Source of the DNA: Linanthus parryae
Taxonomy: Eukaryota; Streptophyta; Magnoliopsida; Ericales; Polemoniaceae
Direction: 5' to 3'
Assembly (NCBI GenBank): GCA_023055425.1
Contig: JALGPY010000006.1
Coordinates: forward strand, 76,072,435-76,136,434
Length of the DNA: 64,000 nucleotides
Part shown: positions 20,753 to 32,095 of the stretch, one piece after another
Layout: each line of letters opens with the position of its first letter
How positions within the stretch are numbered: the stretch's first letter is position 1
Notes under the pieces: model-generated
The model's database searches: none
What the model was told of the DNA's origin: nothing
The model's input: only the letters and a program-made list of their open reading frames with translations
Position numbers and translations under genes: made by a program

Positions 20753-21954
20753 ACTGAGTTTTGTATTCAAAGCTTTGAAACTGATTTCAAGACCTTGAAA
20801 CTGAACAGAAGTTCATAAGCAGGAACTTAGGGGGAGTTCATCCTTAAAATCAATCTTAAATCTCCTGTACTTGATTATACTACTTTAGATGATGAAATAC
20901 AAACTAATTTGTTGTTTTATTATGTGTTAATCTCACTGTTGTATCTGAGTATTTGCAGGGATTATTGGCTACCTATTTTGCATGAACTATTTCCTTATTT
21001 ACCTGTATACAGAGAAGGAAAACCAACTTTCAGATTGATCCTACATTTATGTAATTATGTCTCGACTTTCCTAATGCCTGATATGGAAGATCAGATCAAT
21101 ATCTTTGAAGATATCAAGCAACTAAACGTTGGAATAGAGTTGTTAAAGAGTCAAAGATCTGCTGCTTATTTTTAGGAAATTCTGTTGAGAAGATCCTATA
21201 TATTCTGCATTTTAAACAAGCAGAATAAAAAGGTTGTTGAGAGAAAATTTGAAGCATTGAACATTGCAGGGATTCAAACAACTATAAAGGATTGATAAGC
21301 AACACTGAGGAAGATCAATGTCATCCAATCAAAGTTCCAGAAGAGCATTGCAGACTTAACTACTTCACTGTGTTACAGTGTTCTTCATTTTGTACTTCAT
21401 TTGTATATAATTCTGTTAATACTTCACACATCTTAATCTCGTGGTGTTGTTCAAGAGGAACAACAAGCGATTCTTATTGAATCAGTTAACTAGAGAAGGT
21501 ACTAGATAGGTTAGAGAGAACCAAAAGTTGTAATAGAGTAAGGAAAATCTTTGTGCTTGAGCTTTTAATTAATAAGAAGTCTGTTGAAAATCCTGCATGG
21601 ATTAGATCCCTCAGGAAGAGACGAAGGTCATTGAGAACTGAACTCAGTAAAATCACTGTGTTCCTTGCATATACATTTCAGTTCTATACTCATCTTATTA
21701 ACTGCTTCAAACCAAGTTTTCAGTCAAGACCTTGAAAGGCATTTCAAGGCCTTGAAAAAGATCAGTAACTTTTCTCACTATCTGTTTTAGTTTCAAAGGC
21801 TTGAATTTGAGTTCAAGGCCTTGAAACACTTTCTAATCTTCACACTTTGCTTTAGAACCACTCTTTTGACCAAACTTGCCACACTCTATTTACCCCCCCC
21901 CCCCCCCCCTTTAGAGTATTGATCATGTATTACTTGCCTACATACTGTCTTTCA
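20753..21954 (+). mobile_element. LTR-like insertion in the LINE (Copia/SIRE-like, copy 1)
   Basis: This 1.2-kb non-coding stretch interrupts the LINE RT between its two halves. It ends in CTTTCA after a C-rich run and TTTAGAGTATTGATCATG, and it is clearly related to 25,930-27,356 (shared GGATTAGATCCCTCA, AACAACAAG followed by TTCTTATTG, and CCCCCTTCTAGAGTAT-like ends). It contains several palindromic words of the form TTCAAGGCCTTGAA and an AGGGGGAGTTCA purine tract near 20,830. That suggests either 3' internal sequence plus LTR, or a solo LTR. The class assignment is tentative. Confidence 0.5.
21893..21910. repeat. Poly-C run
   Basis: A homopolymer of C near the end of LTR-like copy 1. The matching place in copy 2 (about 27,303-27,309) has a shorter run, so it has expanded. 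Confidence 0.8.
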
Positions 21955-22720
21955 GACTTTGAGAGCCATAAAACATGTCTTACCCTTCATCCACATTTTC
22001 ATCGTATGGATTAAATCGTACGCCACAACCACATTGTATGATATCAATCTATTAGGCACAAATTCACTTTGGTATGGTGAAATTAAACGATCAAGAATAA
22101 TCTTAATAAGATTTGCAATCACTTTCACAATAATCTTGTGAATTACCGTACATAAACCGAATGGGTCTGAAATTCGTCGCCTTCATTGGTTGTTTACTTT
22201 TTTGATTAACACAGTGAGGGTCTTGTTGAAAGGACAGACATCGTCCCCATCATATAGAATGCAAGCGCCCGTCACCCGTTCACCAACCACGGACCAATAC
22301 TTTTGAAAGAAAGACGGAGGGAAACCAATGATTACGGGTGCCTTTAGCGGACCCATATGCCGGAGAGCGTACTTGACATCAGCCACCGTGAAGTGCTGAA
22401 TCATTGAGGATCCCTGCTGTTCGGAGAGGATGTTTGAATTCGGCCAACGATCCGGCCAATCTGCTGCGTATCGACCTCTAGGAACTGAAAAGCTCTGTAA
22501 AATACTTTTGTCGCACACTTGTGACCTCACCGTTCTCTTCCTTCCGAACTCCGTCTTCGTCTTTGATTTTGAATATACAATTCAGACGACGTTTGCCCAA
22601 GGCCTTGTTGTGAAAATAATGGGTGTTCATGTCGCCTTGTCGAATCCAAGCGGTTTGTGATCGCTACAACCATCAAATCTCCTTGAGATGAAGCAGATTA
22701 TCATATGCGGCGCTCAATTG
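21955..22720 (-). pseudogene. L1-type LINE: RT N-terminal half
   Basis: The minus-strand frame has the conserved start of plant L1 RT: FTVADVKYALRHMGPLKAP, GFPPSFFQKYWSVVGERV, then LTVLIKKV, and at the left edge MKMWMKGKTCFMALKV. It contains stops and is separated from its C-terminal half by the insertion at 20,753-21,954. Confidence 0.85.
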
Positions 22721-22732
22721 ATGTATCTCCCG

Positions 22733-23460
22733 GACAACCGAGTGTTGTTGAGGGAGCTCATCTAATTCACGCAACTGACCACGAACCCATTGCGAGGGGG
22801 CCTGATGATTACACAACCTAAGCCTGCTCCATTGCCACAACCATTGTGCCGCCCTGTTGAGAACCTCAGTAATACTCGACTTCCCCTCCTGATTATCCTT
22901 TAAAATACTATAAATCTCCTCACTATCCATCCATGCTGCTTTAAAGGTGAACCGCCTATTAGTTGTCCTGAACTTTTGGCATGACTTTGGGTCCACTTGA
23001 AGGCGAACCGAAAGGTGATCCGACTGGGAAGCAATAAGATGGCTGACTCGAGAGCCTACAAAAATTTCCAACCATTCCGGAGTAGCACCAATCCTAGACA
23101 ACCGAGTGTTGTTGAGGGAGCTCATTTAATTCACGAAACTGACCACGAACCCATTGCGAGGGGGCCTTATGATTACACAACTTAAGCCTGCTCCATTGAC
23201 ACAACCATTGCGCCGCCCTGTTGAGAGCCTCAGTAATACTCGACTTCCCCTCCTGATTCTCCTTTAAAATACTATAAATCTCCTCACTATCCATCCATGC
23301 TGCTTTAAAGGTGAACCTCCTATTAGTTGTCCTGAACTTTTGGCATGACTTTGGGTCCACTTGAAGGCGAACCGAAAGGTGATCCGACAGGGAAGAAATA
23401 AGATGGCTGACTCGAGAGCCTACAAAAATTTCCAACCATTCCGGAGTAGCACCAACTCGG
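22733..23460 (-). repeat. 364-bp tandem duplication within the LINE endonuclease/RT linker
   Basis: Unit 1 is 22,733-23,096 and unit 2 is 23,097 to about 23,460, with both units starting GACAACCGAGTGTTGTTGAG. The copies are nearly identical. Each encodes the segment from EWLEIFVGSRVSHLI to WVRGQLRELDELPQQHSVV. The duplication breaks the normal LINE protein. Confidence 0.9.
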
Positions 23461-24458
23461 TCCAATATTTGCCTTACTGAAGAATCATCTGCTTGATTGT
23501 TAGACCAAGTAAACTTTGGACCCGTAAATCTGAGATTCTGAAGATTGCTTTTGCGCAAGGCTTGAACAAAAGGAGATAATTGAGAAAAAGACATAAAGCG
23601 TCCACCTTCATTTTCTTCGTATGATACAATTGCGTTGAAATATCCCCATGACGCATCAAGCGCGCAAATATTATCTTCATAGCCGGTCCAACAAAGCCCA
23701 AGTATTATGTCTTTCTGACGTGACCGGGTCGCCATAAAGACACGTAAAATGCCACCATGAATCATAATCTTTCAATTTTATTAAACAGTCCACGTGATAA
23801 GCCGAATAAGTCAATAACGTAACTTTCATCGTATCCCCTAGAAGGAAGAGAAGGTTTGGGCGCTCTCTCTCCACGAGGTCGCGGAGGGCCCAGAACGTAC
23901 GGGGATTCCCCAAAATCCGCATTCCAACTTAAAGCAATAATTGATCTCGGTGGCGGTGCTTCGCACTTACCGCCACTTTAATGTTTGTTTTCGGGATTTC
24001 CCGGCTCACTTCATCCACCTCCTTCTCAGGTTGCTTTGCTTTCTGCTCTCTCCCTGTTTATCAATAGTGAAGTTGTAAGGATCATCATCCTCTTGAAATT
24101 TTGGTTCGCAGGTACGAGCGTAACATTATCTTCCTCAACCACCTTTTGTTTCTCCTTGTGAATTTTCAACTTGAGTTCCGCCAAGCTCCCACCCATTGTT
24201 TTGTCCTTCACCACCTCAGCTAACGAATAACTCTTCTTTCGGCTGCTTGGGAGACAATGCATCGCAGTGTTTGGCCGGGAATACCATGGGGAAGTCAGTT
24301 TTGGGCCAAGACAAGCCCCGTTATGCAACAAATTGGGCCCAAACCCTCTTTTTCATGAATGACAGCCCATTTCATTTAGCCTCAATTTCATGCCCCTTAA
24401 CGTTCCATCATTCCTCATTAAACTCCTCATTAAAAGTAGGGTTAGGAAATATATGGAT
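23097..24458 (-). pseudogene. L1-type LINE: endonuclease and ORF1/ORF2 junction
   Basis: On the minus strand, 23,922-23,680 reads the start of an APE-type endonuclease (NPRTFWALRDLVERERPNLL), then GGILRVFM, GYEDNICALDASWGYFNAI, and FSQLSPFVQALRKSNLQNLR followed by FTGPKFTWSNNQ, with SDHLSVRL near the domain end. From 24,331 to 24,030 there is a Lys/Glu-rich ORF1 tail. The first metal-binding residues are not all intact. The LINE is cut at 24,458 by a Copia-like element and resumes at 27,869. Confidence 0.8.
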
Positions 24459-24650
24459 TGTTAGATTTATGACAGAAGACAAAAATGTAAGATTGAAGTG
24501 TGTAGAAATATACACAATGGGGGCCTTTATATAGGCAAACCCTAACCAAACTAAGCAAACAAATCAGATACATTAAAAAAGGCAATGTAATTATCATAAT
24601 TTCACAATTACTAAATTACTAAATAATATGAGATAATAATATCTCTAACA
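24459..24650 (-). repeat. 3' LTR of the Copia-like element
   Basis: 192 bp, highly similar to 27,677-27,868 (shared ATGGGGGCCTTTATATAGGC). Confidence 0.8.
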
Positions 24651-25084
24651 CATCTCCTCAAACTCAACGTGCCAACAATGAGTTTGCAAGAAAAAAGGCA
24701 ACGGAAGAAGGCCAAGATGGTTGTGAAGGCCGAGCGGGAAGTAGGCTAAGGTGGTTGCGAAGTCTGGGATGATCTACTAATCCGAGACTGACGTCTGGCA
24801 ATCCAAGACTGGCATATGCGTATGATCTGTATCATGTGATCCATCCTGTCTGATTAGCACACTCATGTGTGCTTGATGTGACCCGTCATGTCTGATGTGA
24901 CACTCCCATGTGCCTAATCATCCGTTCCCTACTATTCCTCCCGTCAAACTCAAGGCATATAGAATATGGCAAGAGTTTGAAAGAGAGAAAGATAGGGAAA
25001 AAAAGTCAAAAGTCGAGCCAAGAACCGAGTCAGAACGTCGAGAAACGATGATGATGACGAAGCTGACAAATATGAATGACATTT

Positions 25085-25360
25085 TATAGGCGTGTCAAGG
25101 TCAGAATCGGAACGACAGTTTACTGACATGTCAAGGTCAAAGAAATCGGAACGACAGTTGACTGACATATCAAGTTCAAATATCTGAACGGCAGTTTATA
25201 GACATGTCAAGGTCAAAATCCGATCGAGACGGTTAGGGACGAAATCAGGTCCATAACCGAAGCCATTTAGTTAACGACATATTGAGGTCGAATCGAGAAA
25301 GTTCACTTGGGAGTGAGAACTGAAACCATACAATTTAAAGACATGTTGAGGTCGAAAAAC
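25085..25360. repeat. Degenerate tandem repeat GACATGTCAAGGTC
   Basis: Six copies of GACATGTCAAGGTCAAA-like words spaced 37-75 bp apart. The first three units also share GAACGACAGTT. It lies inside the Copia-like element; no protein frame is supported. Confidence 0.75.
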
Positions 25361-25929
25361 CTGAGATCACGAAACAAAGCCAAGAAGAAGCAATGGGAGC
25401 CGAAACAAAGCGTTGAAACAAACCATGAATGAGGGCATGTAAATCCTAGAGCACCAAGATCCAATCTGAGAAGTTTGAATCTAAAATATCGGACCACAAA
25501 AATGAATCCAGAATGAAAAACCTTGAAGTGGTCCGGGTCGGTCCAAATCTTGAGAGAAGACGAGTCAAAATAAGCCATCAAAGCTACGAAGTCAAATGAG
25601 CCAAGAAACCAACCCGTAAGAGAGTATGAGCCGACTACGAAGCTTCCAAACCGAACGGAAGCAATCCGAGCTGGAAAGGAAGCTACTAACTCGATACTGG
25701 ATCCACGGCTGAGGCGGATGCCACAAGACGGTACCTGAGCCGGTGGCTCGTGCGGAAGTCGTGAGCCGTGGGATTGAGCCGAACGAGTGACGACGAGCCG
25801 CTAAGGAGCCGAACGCGTGAGAGCGCCGCTGGCGCGTGAGCCGTCGAGCTGGAAGCTTTGTGATAAGTCTGAAGCTCATGGACATTATGTTGTGAAATAC
25901 AAGCAGAGAGCTTAGATCTTTGATGATGA

Positions 25930-27356
25930 AAGCCAGAAACACAAGCATAAGAAATTGCTAAGTACAAAAGCTTCAAAGCTTTGAGTTACTGTAGCAGTTC
26001 CTATATGTTGTTTTATCTAACTGTTTTTGTGCAAGTTTTGGTTATGTTTTGATGATGATATGGATTAATTATTTGATTTCATTTAGCAATCTATGTTCTA
26101 AGTAGATCATTGCAGGACTAAGTTGGATTGAGAATCCAGTGTTCATTCTGGTGAAGTTAGCAGGCAAAGCTTCAAAGCTTTGAGATATTCTAGTTACTCT
26201 TTACTGCTAAGCTCTTTTAATCATCTTCATGTATGCAGGTGGATCGAGTGATACTTAGAACTTGATACAAGATGATTAGTGTCTATTATTGTGTGATCTA
26301 TAATAGTTACTTGATATACTCATGAGATTGAATATATTTGTTAACTCAGAACTGTCAGCAGACAACTCTAGCATAGGTTTCTTATTAACTGATAGCCGCT
26401 GTTTCAAGCAGATCTTTTTGCTAGATTGTATTATTATTTGATCTTGTTTGCTGAGTATATGCAGGTTAGTTGGACACTCCAACGTCCATAAACAGATCAG
26501 CAATGCATTCAAATTAAGCTGTGGATAGGAGCTTATCAGATAGGAGATATTTTAGGAATTCTGTTCCTGAAATCTCTGAAGTCAGTTGCAGACTGAGATC
26601 AGCTACTTAAATTTGAATTGCAGAGAGTTATAGGATATACATAGATCGTGGTTTTGAAGAGAGCAAATTAATGGGAAGATCAAGTTCATACAGCTCTTCA
26701 AATCATTCAGGAATTCCACTCCAGCAGACTGAAGATCATTCAAATTCAGAAGAACTCTTCCAGGCTTAAACAACTTATCTTTTCTGAGTTCTTCTTCTTG
26801 TACTCAATTGTATTATTTATTCTTCATCTCTAAAACCTCACTAAACTTATTAGTTTGGTTGTTCAAGTGAACAACAAGAGGTTCTTATTGTTTCAACAGG
26901 TTGTAGCCTGTAACTAGATAGGTTGGGAACCAGAAGTTGTATAAGTGTAAGGTAGCTCACTTAGGCTTGAGATCTAGGGCTAAATCCGGGTGATTAATAA
27001 GAAGTTGTTTTTGAATCTTGGAGGGATTAGATCCCTCATGAAGAGACTAGGTCCAATTGTGACTGAACTCTGTAAAATCTATGTGTTCTTGCTAAGTACT
27101 TTTGCTTCATTTACATACAGTTTATATTGGAAGTTTCAAAGCTTTGGAGCTTTCCAAGTCTCAACGCTTTGGAGCCTCTATACTCTGCTGTTATATCTTT
27201 AAGATTCTCAAATCCTTTTCAAAGCTTTGAAATATCAACAGTTTGCTCTACTTAAGTTTCAAAAACTTGTGTTTTGGCAAAAGCTAGCATACTCTATTCA
27301 AACCCCCCCTTCTAGAGTATTTATATACCTGTTTACACCTACATTACACACTTTCA
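25930..27356 (+). mobile_element. LTR-like insertion nested in the Copia-like element (copy 2)
   Basis: Related over most of its length to 20,753-21,954 in the same orientation: GGATTAGATCCCTCATGAAG at 27,025, AACAACAAGAGGTTCTTATT near 26,870, and the end CCCCCCTTCTAGAGTATTTA ... CACTTTCA at 27,302-27,356. It carries several TTCAAAGCTTTGA palindromes. The left boundary is uncertain by about 70 bp. There is no coding capacity. Confidence 0.5.
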
Positions 27357-27676
27357 CGCTCGAAGTCAGCCACAACGCGGATCAGAGCGAGGCGTAGGTG
27401 CATGCACTTCTGTAGGCGCGTCCAGGCGCTTGCGACCTCAGTTCACCTTGAAAATTATGCGGTCTAGTCGGAAATCAATTCGGAGTTGAATGGCAATGGT
27501 TGTGAGACGATCTGATGACCGGGGAATGGTCAAACAATGAGCAGTTTACTTCTCGACAGAAACGAAACGATGAACAGAACAAAACAATGGAAAATTCCAG
27601 CGGGCGGCTAGTGGGGGCCCGCCCGCCAGAGGTGGAAGCGCGATTAGGTCACCAAGACCGTATGGGATCTTATACA

Positions 27677-27868
27677 TGATAAATTCATGAGAGAAGACAT
27701 AAATGTAATATTGAAGTGTGTAGAAATATATACAATGGGGGCCTTTATATAGGCAAACCCTAACCAAACTGAGGAAACAAATCGTGTAAACTAAAGAAGG
27801 CAAGGTAATTATCCTAATTACACAATTAGGAAATAACTAAATAATATGAGATAATAATATCTCTAATA
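27677..27868 (-). repeat. 5' LTR of the Copia-like element
   Basis: 192 bp, pairs with 24,459-24,650. Its outer terminus TG is mutated to TA on the minus strand. Confidence 0.8.
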
Positions 27869-28909
27869 TGGAACATCCCCTTAACTGAAGCCTTTGTTAA
27901 TTCGGTCCTTTACTCCTTCCATTCCACACGTAGTGGAAAGTAAATTGCCGCTATCTTTTATTCTGTAACCGCCGCCATCTTCTCTTCCAGGTCATCCTCC
28001 ATCACAGCCGCGGAGGCTTCTCCACTTTTGCCCTTCATTAATGGGGTGGTCAACGTCCGATCTGATCCACCGCGCTGGTCCGCCATTATCGCCTGTTTGC
28101 TTCGACTGCCACCTTTACCACCAACAGGCTGCTTGAATCCGTTCGGAAGCAACAACCATGATCCAAAATGGAAATTTGTCGAGCCATCCTCGGAGGACCG
28201 GGCTTGAACATTCATGGGGTACATGGTAGTTTTATGGGAGATCAACCCACATAAGAAACACACTGAATGAATCCATTCATAACTGAGTTCGACCCTGCAC
28301 GTTTCACCCCTTCTGACCGCCACAGTAGCAGACCTCTTCAAAGACTAGGACACATCAATGCGGAACCTAACACGCTCATTTGTTGTCATCAACGACCCCC
28401 TTTTATTTGATCACCGCTCGAAGTTTCCTTCTCACCAAGTGCCCGACGACCCAACTCTAAAATGAGTTGGAAGTCCCTGAAATCTAAAAAAAACGTAATT
28501 CGAGGGAGGCACTGTTGAATCCCACTTCTGCTGACTAGCACAACATCGTCAAATGACCAGGGGCCACCATCCAAGGCATGTTCCATGAAAGTGATCGAAT
28601 CAAACCAAAACTGAATGAGATTATATCCCTCTTTGGTAATCGATTCCGACCTATTCATCGTCCACACCTTTTTGAGGACCTCCATCATGATTGTCTCCTT
28701 AAAGGTTGATCTGAGAGGAACTACCCTATTAAGCTCGCGGCGTACGCTTCTTCCGCTCGCAAACATAAGCCTTCTCCAATCTCAACAACAAACCCATCGT
28801 CGTCGGAAAAAAGTAATATAACAAACTTAGCTAGTTCCATAGCCTCCCAATTGAAAATGATACGGGATAGCAAGGAAGGGGCTGTGTACAGAAAAACCAT
28901 ACACATCAC
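27869..28909 (-). pseudogene. L1-type LINE ORF1 (DUF4283-like and zinc knuckle)
   Basis: On the minus strand, from 28,909, the frame reads a DUF4283-like region: FKETIMMEVLKKVWTMNRSE, then YNLIQFWFDSITFMEHALDG, GPWSFDDVVLVSR and FFLDFRDFQLILELGRRALG. After a frameshift near 28,350 a CCHC-type knuckle follows (SYEWIHSVCFLCGLISHKTT) and then a Gly/Ser-rich linker. This is the nucleic-acid-binding ORF1 product of plant L1 elements. The 5' end of the LINE is not defined. Confidence 0.75.
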
Positions 28910-30267
28910 ATGAATATAAAGCCGCGAAGAATCACATCCTTTGCTCGCAAGTCTTCAACGAATCTTGTGAAATCATGAAGCAGATGGAATCCCGCTGATA
29001 CACTCTCCATCAATGAGTAATCCCCTCCCATAATTAAAGGAGACTCTTTTTTTAGTCATTGAAATGAATAAAGAGCTTTTGGAACACTCATTTTGCAATT
29101 TGTATATTATGTAAGTTATTTTTTTTTTTTTTGAGAAAAATGTAAGTTATTGAATTATACTTGGTCCACCTAGTGAGGCTGTGGGTTACTTTCTGAGTTG
29201 TTGGACCCGCTCCTTATTTATATATTTCAAATAATGAGATAAGTTAGTTGGAATTTGAGAAGCGTGGATTCACCGAACTGGAGTCTCTTTCACCGAAAAT
29301 TATTTAGATGCATTTTAGAAGAATGCCATCTCCGATGTTGAGCAAGTATAATTCATTAGATGTACTCTCTTTCTTAGTCATTGTTTTTCTTCTAATGGTT
29401 TTTAATGACGAGGTTTAACGAGGCATAATTGTGTGAATATTCATGAGGGAATGCTATGACTGATGTGGATATCTACCACATAGTTGAGGCTATATTGTAT
29501 GATTACTCTCAGGCCAAAGAGCCCACATATACATATTTAAAGGTACTATAGTTGAGTATAATACATCTAAGATTTTTCTGTATTGTCACCCCTATTTGTT
29601 TCTCTCAAATTTGGATCTACAACACCAAGCAATTTAATTAAGTTTGATTAGATGCATCTTTGAATCAATTTTTTTTAGTTAATCTAACTATTAATCTGCC
29701 AATTATATTATCTCCATTGCTAGAAATCTTTTGGACCTGACTTGCAACATAGCACATGTATGACCAAAAGGGAACCACACAGATGAATCTAGGGATCGCA
29801 GTGTGATTTCACACAGAAGGATATATTTTTGTAAGAACAGATGGATCATTTTAGTCAATAAAGATGTAATACTGGTCTATGAAGGAAGATATTGGTCATG
29901 ATAACCTAATAATTTGCTTTAAGTAGCTAAATAAATGTGTATCACTTGATGACCATCTCACTCACCTTCTCCACAAGCAAATCTAGCCACTCTCTCTTTC
30001 TCTCGCTCTCTGGTACACCAAGCGTGATTATCATGTGATCATGTAAAGAAATATTTCATTCTTGAACACTTCTTAATTAACTATCAATAAACAAAGCATA
30101 ATTATTATTAACAGATCGTGGACTTCTCAATTTCCTTAGTATAAAGTGAGATGCGCTTACGCATGTTAGAAGTATTACCAGTGTTTCTGTATCGGTGAAT
30201 CCGTTTTAATTACCACTTCTAACATACCCCTCACTGGTTTGATTTAAACTCTAAAGCAAAATTACAA
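28910..30267. other. AT-rich intergenic DNA, no gene recognised
   Basis: I see no coding frame with protein character, no RNA gene and no clear element borders. Confidence 0.6.
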
Positions 30268-30276
30268 TAATATTTT
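30268..30276. repeat. 9-bp target-site duplication TAATATTTT (left)
   Basis: Matches 32,087-32,095 exactly, flanking the element between. Confidence 0.9.
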
Positions 30277-32086
30277 GGGTAAAAGACAAAAACCAGCCCT
30301 CGAGTATGGGTTATATACAAAAACAACCCTCGTGTTTGGGGATATACAAAAACCACCCTTGCCTGATAACGGAGCTAACGGTGACATAACGGATGAGTAA
30401 AAAGACAAAAATACCCCGAGAATGTAAGAAAATTACCCACTACTTATTATCCTAAACCCTAATCTCTCTCGCCCACTCTTCTTTTCTTCCTCATCCTCAC
30501 GCTGCGCCTCCATCTCTTTTCTTCATCGCACCATTGAGGATGAGACTGTCACAGACTAGATCCGTCCTTCCGGAGGGTGATCAACAAAGCGATGGCTCCG
30601 TTGAGAGAATCGGCGTAGAGGAAGGAGGGGAGAGATGGGGAGAACCCAGATCGGAATCGAAGAAGGGTATGCAGTCGTCGACGACGGGGTTGATGTCGGG
30701 GATGTGATCGGAGACGCCGTCGGAGAACCCATGTCCCTGGTGGTCAATTTCGCAAGTAGCGAACCAGGATTTGGCGAAGTGGCCGCCTCCTCTCTCTCTG
30801 AATCCAGGACCATTGGAACACATCAATCTTCTTCAATTTTGGGTAATCTCTGTTCATAAAGCACCGACCCACCCTCAATCCGAAGCAGAGAGGAAGAACC
30901 GGTACAACACTGCGACCTTGTCGATCTATTCAGGCGACGACGTTCAAGCCAGAGTTTGGTTATCGGCTGGGTCTGTTCTTGTCGTAATTTGAGTTCGGCG
31001 GAGAAGAGGAAGGTTGAAGGTGGATGAAATCACAGAATAAGGGGCAATTGGTGAGTTGTAGGAGAGATGGGTATTGGAGGATTTGTCGAGGGAATTAATC
31101 GACTTTTAGGAGAGGTTGTTGGACAGTAACAGAGCCTACATGGAACATCTCTGTACTCCAAATGACCACCTACACAGATCTACTGTCTGTAACAAGGATC
31201 CAGCATGGTCACCTCTAGATGAAGGTTTTCTAAAGTTTAATTGTGATGCCTCATTCAAAGAAGGTAAGTTTATGGCAGCCTATGTGGTTAATAAATTCAA
31301 ACTCTGAAGTGGTCACAGCTCAAACCATGGAAGGGAGATGTGATTCTGTTCTGGAACCTGAGTTTAATGCTATCGAAAGAGCTATCCTAAGAATTAAGCA
31401 TGAAGAGTGGATATATGCATCCTTTGAAACTGATTCTCAAGTTGTGGCAAACATCTTTAAAGAAAAAAGCAAAGGTCAATGGCTACTTACTGCTCGAGTC
31501 AAGGATTGCAAAATCGATTATGGAGACTTCTGGTGGCAAAGTATACTTCATTCCCATATCAACAAATGTTTCTTCTCACAACATAGCGAAATGGGCTTGT
31601 ACCCAGAAGTTTTTGGTGTTCTAGATGTATCAGTTTTGCCTTTTTTTTGGATCCTTTTGTTGAGACTGATCCCTTCCAGTGTTTCCTCCTTTGCTTCTTA
31701 ATGTACACCTTGTTCATCAAAAAAAAGTTGTTGGGTTTGAATGGTGGGTGTAATTGGTAGTTTGTAGGAGCAGGTTTGGATGTGGCCTGTGGCGGCGGCG
31801 GTGGTGGTGGCATTGGTGATGATGGTGGTGGCGGTGGTGGTGATGGTGAACACCAAGAATATGAACACAATAAATAAAAAAATACAAATAGGGGTAAAAT
31901 GGTCATAAAAAAGACAGATTGCACCTCATACTAATTGATTGTAACAGAAGGGTGCTTTTTGTCTAACGTCCATCCACTGACATGGGTGATTTTTGTCTCG
32001 ACAAGGGTGGTTTCTGTATATCCCCAAACACGAGGGTTGTTTTTGTATATAACCCATACTCGAGGGGTGGTTTTTGTCTTTTACCC
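30277..32086. mobile_element. Mutator-like TIR element, copy A (1,810 bp)
   Basis: Terminal inverted repeats of about 86 bp begin GGGTAAAAGACAAAAACCA at both ends, and a perfect 9-bp TSD flanks them, the length typical of Mutator-like elements. Each TIR is built of three iterated modules around ACAAAAACCACCCTCG. The interior has CT-rich and G-rich genic-looking DNA and a GGT/GGC-rich microsatellite at 31,790-31,850, but no transposase. A 5'-truncated LINE sits at 31,123-31,726. The same family occurs at 61,923-63,535. Short frames at 30,556-30,992 lack recognisable domains. Whether the interior was captured from a host gene cannot be decided here. Confidence 0.88.
31123..31726 (+). pseudogene. 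5'-truncated LINE carrying an RNase H-like domain
   Basis: The plus strand encodes a plant RVT_3/RNase H-like segment: WSPLDEGFLKFNCDASFKEG, then, one frame over, SEVVTAQTMEGRCDSVLEPE followed by FNAIERAI, and a FETDSQVVANIF segment. It ends in TTGTTCATCAAAAAAAA, a usual plant L1 tail. An 8-bp duplication GTTGTTGG flanks it (31,115-31,122 and 31,727-31,734). At least one frameshift (near 31,300) is present. Confidence 0.85.
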
Positions 32087-32095
32087 TAATATTTT
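32087..32095. repeat. 9-bp target-site duplication TAATATTTT (right)
   Basis: Partner of 30,268-30,276. Confidence 0.9.

Larger units (their letters stand above)
24459..27868 (-). mobile_element. Copia-like LTR element inserted in the LINE (no pol seen)
   Basis: Two 192-bp LTRs (24,459-24,650 and 27,677-27,868) flank 3.0 kb. On the minus strand the LTRs begin TGTTAGAGATATT (mutated to TATTAG in the right copy), contain GCCTATATAAAGG and end in ATAAATCTAACA or a diverged form. The left LTR is preceded by a purine tract TTGAGTTTGAGGAGATG, and the right LTR is followed by a degraded Met-tRNA-like PBS (TGTATAAGATCCC). Flanking bases TGGAT (24,454) and TGGAA (27,869) look like an imperfect 5-bp target duplication. 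No Gag-Pol domain is recognisable inside, so this is a non-autonomous or heavily deleted copy. It contains a nested LTR-like insertion at about 25,930-27,356. Confidence 0.7.
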
